A stretch of 54,636 nt of DNA from Rhodobacter sp. (GTDB lineage Bacteria; Pseudomonadota; Alphaproteobacteria; Rhodobacterales; Rhodobacteraceae): NCBI GenBank assembly GCA_027484985.1, contig JAIXRW010000060.1:1-54636 (forward strand), written 5' to 3'. Both the position numbers and the translations under genes were made by a program. Within the stretch, counting starts at the first letter, position 1. Each line of letters begins with the position of its first letter. The notes under the pieces were generated by a model that saw only the letters and a program-made list of their open reading frames with translations, did not search any database and was not told where the DNA came from. Positions 51,196-54,636 of the stretch are shown in pieces.

Positions 51196-54015
51196 GTCCT
51201 CTCCGCCGGGTGTCAGCCATGGCCGCAGCAGCGCCAGCGGGTGGCTGCGCAGGGTCAGGCGCATCGAGACGTAATCTTCCACCACCGCTTCGCCCATCGA
51301 CATTTCGGCGAATTGCACGGCGGGTTCGGCCAGCGCCTCGCCATCCATGTCGCCCGCAAAAAGCGGCAGGGGTTTGCCGCGCGCCAGCCCCCGCGCCGCC
51401 CAAAGCGCATCGCGGCGTGTGAGGCCAAGGCTGGCAAAGCAATCCGCCTCGGCCAGACGGGTCAGGGTGGCGGGGGCCGTGCCTGCGCGGCGCCAGACAT
51501 CCTCGACCGTGTGAAAGCCGTTGCCGCGTGACAGGGTGATCCAGCCCGCCTCTTCTTCCGCGATGCCCCTGATCTGCCGGAAACCCAAGCGCAGGGCGAG
51601 ATCGCCCTTGGCCGTGCGTTCCATCACATTGTCCCAGTCGCTGGCATTGATGCATGGCGGCCGCACCTCGACCCCGTGTTCGCGGGCATCGCGCACGATC
51701 TGGGCGGGGGCGTAAAAACCCATGGGCTGGGAATTGAGCAAGGCGCAGGCGAAGATGCCGGGGTGGTGGCGTTTCAGCCATGCGCTGGCATAGACGAGAT
51801 GGGCAAAGCTGGCCGCGTGGCTTTCGGGAAAGCCGTAACTGCCAAAACCTTCGATCTGGGCAAAGCAGCGCTGCGCGAAGTCGTCATCATAGCCATTGGC
51901 CCGCATGCCGGCGAGGAAGCGGTCATGGAATTCGCTGACATTCCCGTGTTTCTTGAAGGTGGCAAGCGACCGGCGCAGGCGGTCGGCCTCGGTCGGGGTG
52001 AAGCCCGCGCCGATGATGGCGATCTGCATCGCCTGTTCCTGAAACAGCGGCACACCCAGCGTCTTGCCCAGCACGCGGCCCAGCGCATCGGACGGAAAGG
52101 TGACGATTTCCTGCCCGTTCCTGCGGCGCAGGTAGGGGTGGACCATATCGCCCTGTATCGGGCCGGGGCGGATGATGGCGACCTGTATCACAAGATCGTA
52201 AAACGACTTTGGCCGCATCCGGGGCAGAAAGTTCATCTGCGCCCGGCTTTCCACCTGAAACACCCCCAGACTGTCGGCGCGGCACAGCATCTCGTAGGTT
52301 TCGGCATCCTCGCGCGGCAGGGTGGCCAGCGTCAGCCGCTCGCCATGGTGGCGTTCGACAAGGTCAAAGGCCTTGGCGATGCAGGACAGCATGCCCAGCG
52401 CAAGGATATCGACCTTGAGGATGCCGAGCGTGTCGATATCGTCCTTGTCCCAGCAGATGACGGTGCGGTCCTGCATCGTGGCATTCTCGATGGGAACCAG
52501 CTCGTCCAGCCGCCCCTCGGTGATGATAAAGCCGCCGACATGCTGGCTCAGATGGCGGGGAAAGCCCTGTATCTCGTCGATCAGGTGCAGCGCCTGCGCC
52601 AGCCTGCGGTCGGTCGGGTCCAGCCCGATCTCGGCCAGCCGCTGTTCGGTCATCTGCCCCGCGCCGCCCCAGCCCCAGATCTGGCTCGACATCGCGCCCA
52701 GCACATCCTCGGACAGGCCCATGGCCGCCCCCACCTCGCGCACCGCGCGCTTGCCGCGATAATGGATCACGGTCGCGCACAGCCCCGCGCGGTGGCGGCC
52801 ATAGCGGGCATAGATGTGCTGGATCACCTCTTCGCGCCGTTCATGTTCGAAATCCACGTCGATATCGGGGGGTTCGTTGCGGGCCTCGGAAATGAAGCGT
52901 TCGAACACCATCGTCCCCACCTCGGGCGACACGGAGGTGACCCCCAGCGCATAGCAGACAATGGAATTGGCCGCCGATCCCCGCCCTTGGCACAGGATGC
53001 CCCGTTCGCGGGCGAAGGCGACAATGTCATGCACGGTCAGGAAATAGGGTTCATAGGCCAGCTTGCCGATCAGGTCGAGTTCGTGGGCCATCTGCTTTTT
53101 CACGCTGTCGGGCGCGCCGGCGGGGTAGCGCCAGTCGAGCCCGTCCCATGCCAGCCGCGCCAGCCGCCCGGCGGCGGTTTCGCCCCCCGTCACCTCGGAC
53201 GGGTATTCGTAGCGCAACTCGTCCAGCGAAAAGGCCAGCCGCGCCGCAATCTCGCCCGTGCGGTGCACCGCCGCCTCGTGGCCCGCGAACAGGCGCAGCA
53301 TCTCGGCTTCCGACCGCAGGCGCTGTTCGGCATGGGGCAGGGCATGGCGGCCAAGGCGGTCGATGGTGGTGCCCATGCGGATCGCCGTCAGCACATCGGC
53401 CAGCCTGCGCCGCCCGCCATGGTGCATGATGGGCAGGCCGGATGCGACGGGTGGCAGCCCATGCGCCGCGCCCAGCCGCGCCATGCGGTCCTGCCGCATG
53501 CCATCCTGCCCGTCATAGCGGGGGGCGACCAGCAGGCTGCACTGCCCCGGAAAGGCCGCGACCAGCCGTTTGACCAGCGCCGCCCATGCCGGCTTGCCCC
53601 CCCGTGCGGGCGGATGCACCAGCATCTCGATGCCCTCGCCCCAGTCGAGCAGGTCATCGGGATGCAGCAGGCAGGCCCCCTTGGCCGCCGCCAGCCGCCC
53701 CTTGGAAAGCATCCGGCACAGCCGCCCCCAGGCCGCCCTGTCGCGCGGCAGCGCGGTGACGGTAAACCCCTCCACCAGCCGCAGCCTTGCGGCCGGAATC
53801 AGCCGGATCGGCGCGGGGGCACCCGCCTCGGCCGCCAGCCGCGCCAGTTCGCGCGCCCGCGTATGCGCCCGCACGATCCCCGCGACCGAGTTTTCATCGG
53901 CAATGGCCAGCGCGGGCATCCCCATCTCGGCGGCACGCGAAATCAGCTCCTCGGGATGCGACGCCCCGAGAAGAAAGGTAAAGTTCGACAGCGTGGACAG
54001 TTCGACGAAAGACAT
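51121..54015 (-). CDS. dnaE2: error-prone DNA polymerase DnaE2, C-terminally truncated
   Basis: 964 residues against about 1050-1100 for the family. C-family polymerase used in SOS mutagenesis and lesion bypass with ImuA/ImuB. PHP domain opens MSFVELSTLSNFTFLLGASHPEELI; then GRGSAANSIVCYALGV (345-360), catalytic PPDIDVDFEHERR (Asp384, Asp386) and KVDILALGML (Asp536), GAGFTPTEADRLRRSLATFKK and a helix-hairpin-helix region near 780-860. Homology ends near 933 (VVEDYVSMRLTLRSHPLALLRPWL); the last 26 or so residues are encoded by repeat copy E. The OB-type region that should follow is absent. No imuA/imuB upstream in the window. The start at 54015 matches the family N terminus; the open frame above it is non-coding palindromes. 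Confidence 0.9.
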   Translation of the reverse strand: MSFVELSTLSNFTFLLGASHPEELISRAAEMGMPALAIADENSVAGIVRAHTRARELARLAAEAGAPAPIRLIPAARLRLVEGFTVTALPRDRAAWGRLCRMLSKGRLAAAKGACLLHPDDLLDWGEGIEMLVHPPARGGKPAWAALVKRLVAAFPGQCSLLVAPRYDGQDGMRQDRMARLGAAHGLPPVASGLPIMHHGGRRRLADVLTAIRMGTTIDRLGRHALPHAEQRLRSEAEMLRLFAGHEAAVHRTGEIAARLAFSLDELRYEYPSEVTGGETAAGRLARLAWDGLDWRYPAGAPDSVKKQMAHELDLIGKLAYEPYFLTVHDIVAFARERGILCQGRGSAANSIVCYALGVTSVSPEVGTMVFERFISEARNEPPDIDVDFEHERREEVIQHIYARYGRHRAGLCATVIHYRGKRAVREVGAAMGLSEDVLGAMSSQIWGWGGAGQMTEQRLAEIGLDPTDRRLAQALHLIDEIQGFPRHLSQHVGGFIITEGRLDELVPIENATMQDRTVICWDKDDIDTLGILKVDILALGMLSCIAKAFDLVERHHGERLTLATLPREDAETYEMLCRADSLGVFQVESRAQMNFLPRMRPKSFYDLVIQVAIIRPGPIQGDMVHPYLRRRNGQEIVTFPSDALGRVLGKTLGVPLFQEQAMQIAIIGAGFTPTEADRLRRSLATFKKHGNVSEFHDRFLAGMRANGYDDDFAQRCFAQIEGFGSYGFPESHAASFAHLVYASAWLKRHHPGIFACALLNSQPMGFYAPAQIVRDAREHGVEVRPPCINASDWDNVMERTAKGDLALRLGFRQIRGIAEEEAGWITLSRGNGFHTVEDVWRRAGTAPATLTRLAEADCFASLGLTRRDALWAARGLARGKPLPLFAGDMDGEALAEPAVQFAEMSMGEAVVEDYVSMRLTLRSHPLALLRPWLTPGGEDDFSTKNPATLPAPRPAPTGEKMSI

Positions 54016-54292
54016 GTGGCAGCATGAGTCGAAAGGAACATTACAGGAACATCCTAACGCGATGCGGCAGCAATGGCGAGTCCGCCGCAGCCAAGCACAG
54101 CGCCCCGCCCACCCCCGCCCTTCCGCGCGCAAGCGGCGGCATCTGCCCGGACACGGTCGCCACAAGATCCCCGCTTGCGCGGGGATGACAGCCACCGCAC
54201 ATGACCACCGATGCGCACAGCCCCCGCGCAAAACCCATCCGGCATCCCCAGCCCCCCGCGCGCGCAGGGTTGGCACAACGACCCCCCTTCCC
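54016..54292. other. non-coding palindromic region upstream of dnaE2
   Basis: No gene seen. It holds the dnaE2 promoter region (AT-richer 54020-54060) and several GC palindromes: ATCCCCGC-TTGC-GCGGGGAT at 54167-54186, plus weaker C5-GCGCG cores at 54221 and 54253 that look like decayed relatives of the array repeats but lie at irregular distances (52, 32 and 47 nt). The spurious reading frames here are Pro/Arg/Ala-rich. Confidence 0.6.
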
Positions 54293-54508
54293 CCCTCTGC
54301 CCCCGCGCGCGCGGGGCAGGCGCAACATTTGAGGAATGGCAGGCACAGATGGGCCCTCTGCCCCCGCGCGCGCGCGGGGCAGGCGCCAGATGCTTGGCGG
54401 GACCGATGGCCGAGACCCCTCTGCCCCCGCGCGCGCGGGGGCAGGCGTTGATGTCGGGCTGCGATACGATCATCAGCCCCCTCTGCCCCGGCGCGCGCGG
54501 GGCAGGCA
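54293..54508. CRISPR. CRISPR-like mini-array: 4 repeats, 3 spacers of 31 bp, no cas genes in view
   Basis: Repeats at 54293-54322 (30 bp), 54354-54385 (32), 54417-54447 (31) and 54479-54508 (30). Each begins CCCTCTGCCCC and ends GGGGCAGGC(G), with palindromic arms CTGCCCC/GGGGCAG around a GC-alternating core; length differences come only from that core, and repeat 4 has CCGG in the left arm. Spacers 54323-54353, 54386-54416 and 54448-54478 are each exactly 31 bp and unrelated by eye. The 61-63 bp period fits type I-E-like arrays. Non-identical repeats and absent cas genes leave open a palindromic minisatellite. Confidence 0.55.
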
Positions 54509-54636
54509 GGAAGGATGGCGCGCGTGACGGAATGGTGCAGGAACCCGCCCGCGCAAAATGACCAAAGGCACAACCTTCGTCGCATCACCCCGCCCCAACC
54601 TTTTCTGAAACGCAGTGGTTCGGACCACGGGAAAAC
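54509..54636. other. right-hand edge, no gene recognised
   Basis: About 128 bp after the array. A weak ACCCGCCCGCGC stretch at 54543 is 58 nt past the fourth repeat core and may be a decayed repeat. The last part (CACAACCTTCG... to the end) is less GC-rich and could be an array leader or the start of an unrelated locus; nothing can be decided here. Confidence 0.3.

Noticed and set aside
51676..54027. Plus-strand frame of 783 codons opposite dnaE2
   Set aside because: No domain-like features; it mirrors a gene with intact catalytic motifs. GC third-position bias keeps the opposite frame open.
54041..54588. Frames with PARAGAEG or PRARGGRG peptides, including the N-terminal extension of dnaE2
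   Set aside because: These periodic peptides are translations of the palindromic repeats, not protein.

Overview
The window reads as a stretch of chromosome from a GC-rich alphaproteobacterium, most likely Rhodobacteraceae (Rhodobacter/Gemmobacter/Tabrizicola type). Nothing here names a species. The family-level call rests on strong G/C third-position bias, a glnK-amtB pair, a DUF6478-type gene, an MbfA-type erythrin/VIT iron exporter with an Irr-like palindrome upstream, and intergenic palindromes carrying AAATATCC/CGGGGGG and TTTCAC..TTTGGG modules. All coordinates and motifs were read by eye; no searches or folding were run.

Layout. 1-2001: sseA (cut by the window edge) and an aromatic aminotransferase. 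2124-3909 (-): glnK-amtB nitrogen sensing and ammonium uptake. 4167-7114: a PBP1A-type peptidoglycan synthase and a VOC-fold protein. 7164-8568 (-): mlaA-mlaC lipid trafficking. 8759-11799: type I secretion ABC protein and adaptor with no substrate nearby. 11880-15293: RidA, GDPD, FemAB-like, GST and pterin dehydratase. 15519-18520: peroxiredoxin (-), ferredoxin reductase, rsmD, HAD phosphatase. 18621-23218 (-): nitroreductase, mbfA, folC, accD, GNAT. 23385-28658: lipoprotein, DUF6478-like pair, fadH, LysR. 28671-31190 (-): OmpA-like, GNAT, CinA-N-like. 31324-36877: map, fghA, YaiI-like, EamA, HAD, ornithine cyclodeaminase-like, GlsB-like. 36940-40820 (-): complete ABC importer. 41063-41139 (-): tRNA-Pro(CGG). 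41197-50136: EamA (-) and the leucine genes leuB and leuCD (-), separated by a plus-strand trio of membrane proteins, two with LytTR domains, and by two minus-strand genes. 50363-50965: SOUL-type heme-binding protein. 51121-54015 (-): dnaE2. 54016-54636: non-coding palindromes ending in a small CRISPR-like array.

Points of most interest: (1) dnaE2 appears to lose its C-terminal OB-type region exactly where a dispersed intergenic element begins; (2) four palindromic repeats with three unrelated spacers of exactly 31 bp lie upstream of dnaE2, with no cas gene in view; (3) three adjacent 4-TM proteins form an apparent operon, two ending in LytTR DNA-binding domains and one being the membrane part alone; (4) a modular nested-hairpin element recurs at least seven times, and its middle hairpin changes sequence while keeping its pairing; (5) four consecutive hairpins between two convergent genes all carry GACGC/GCGTC in the loop.
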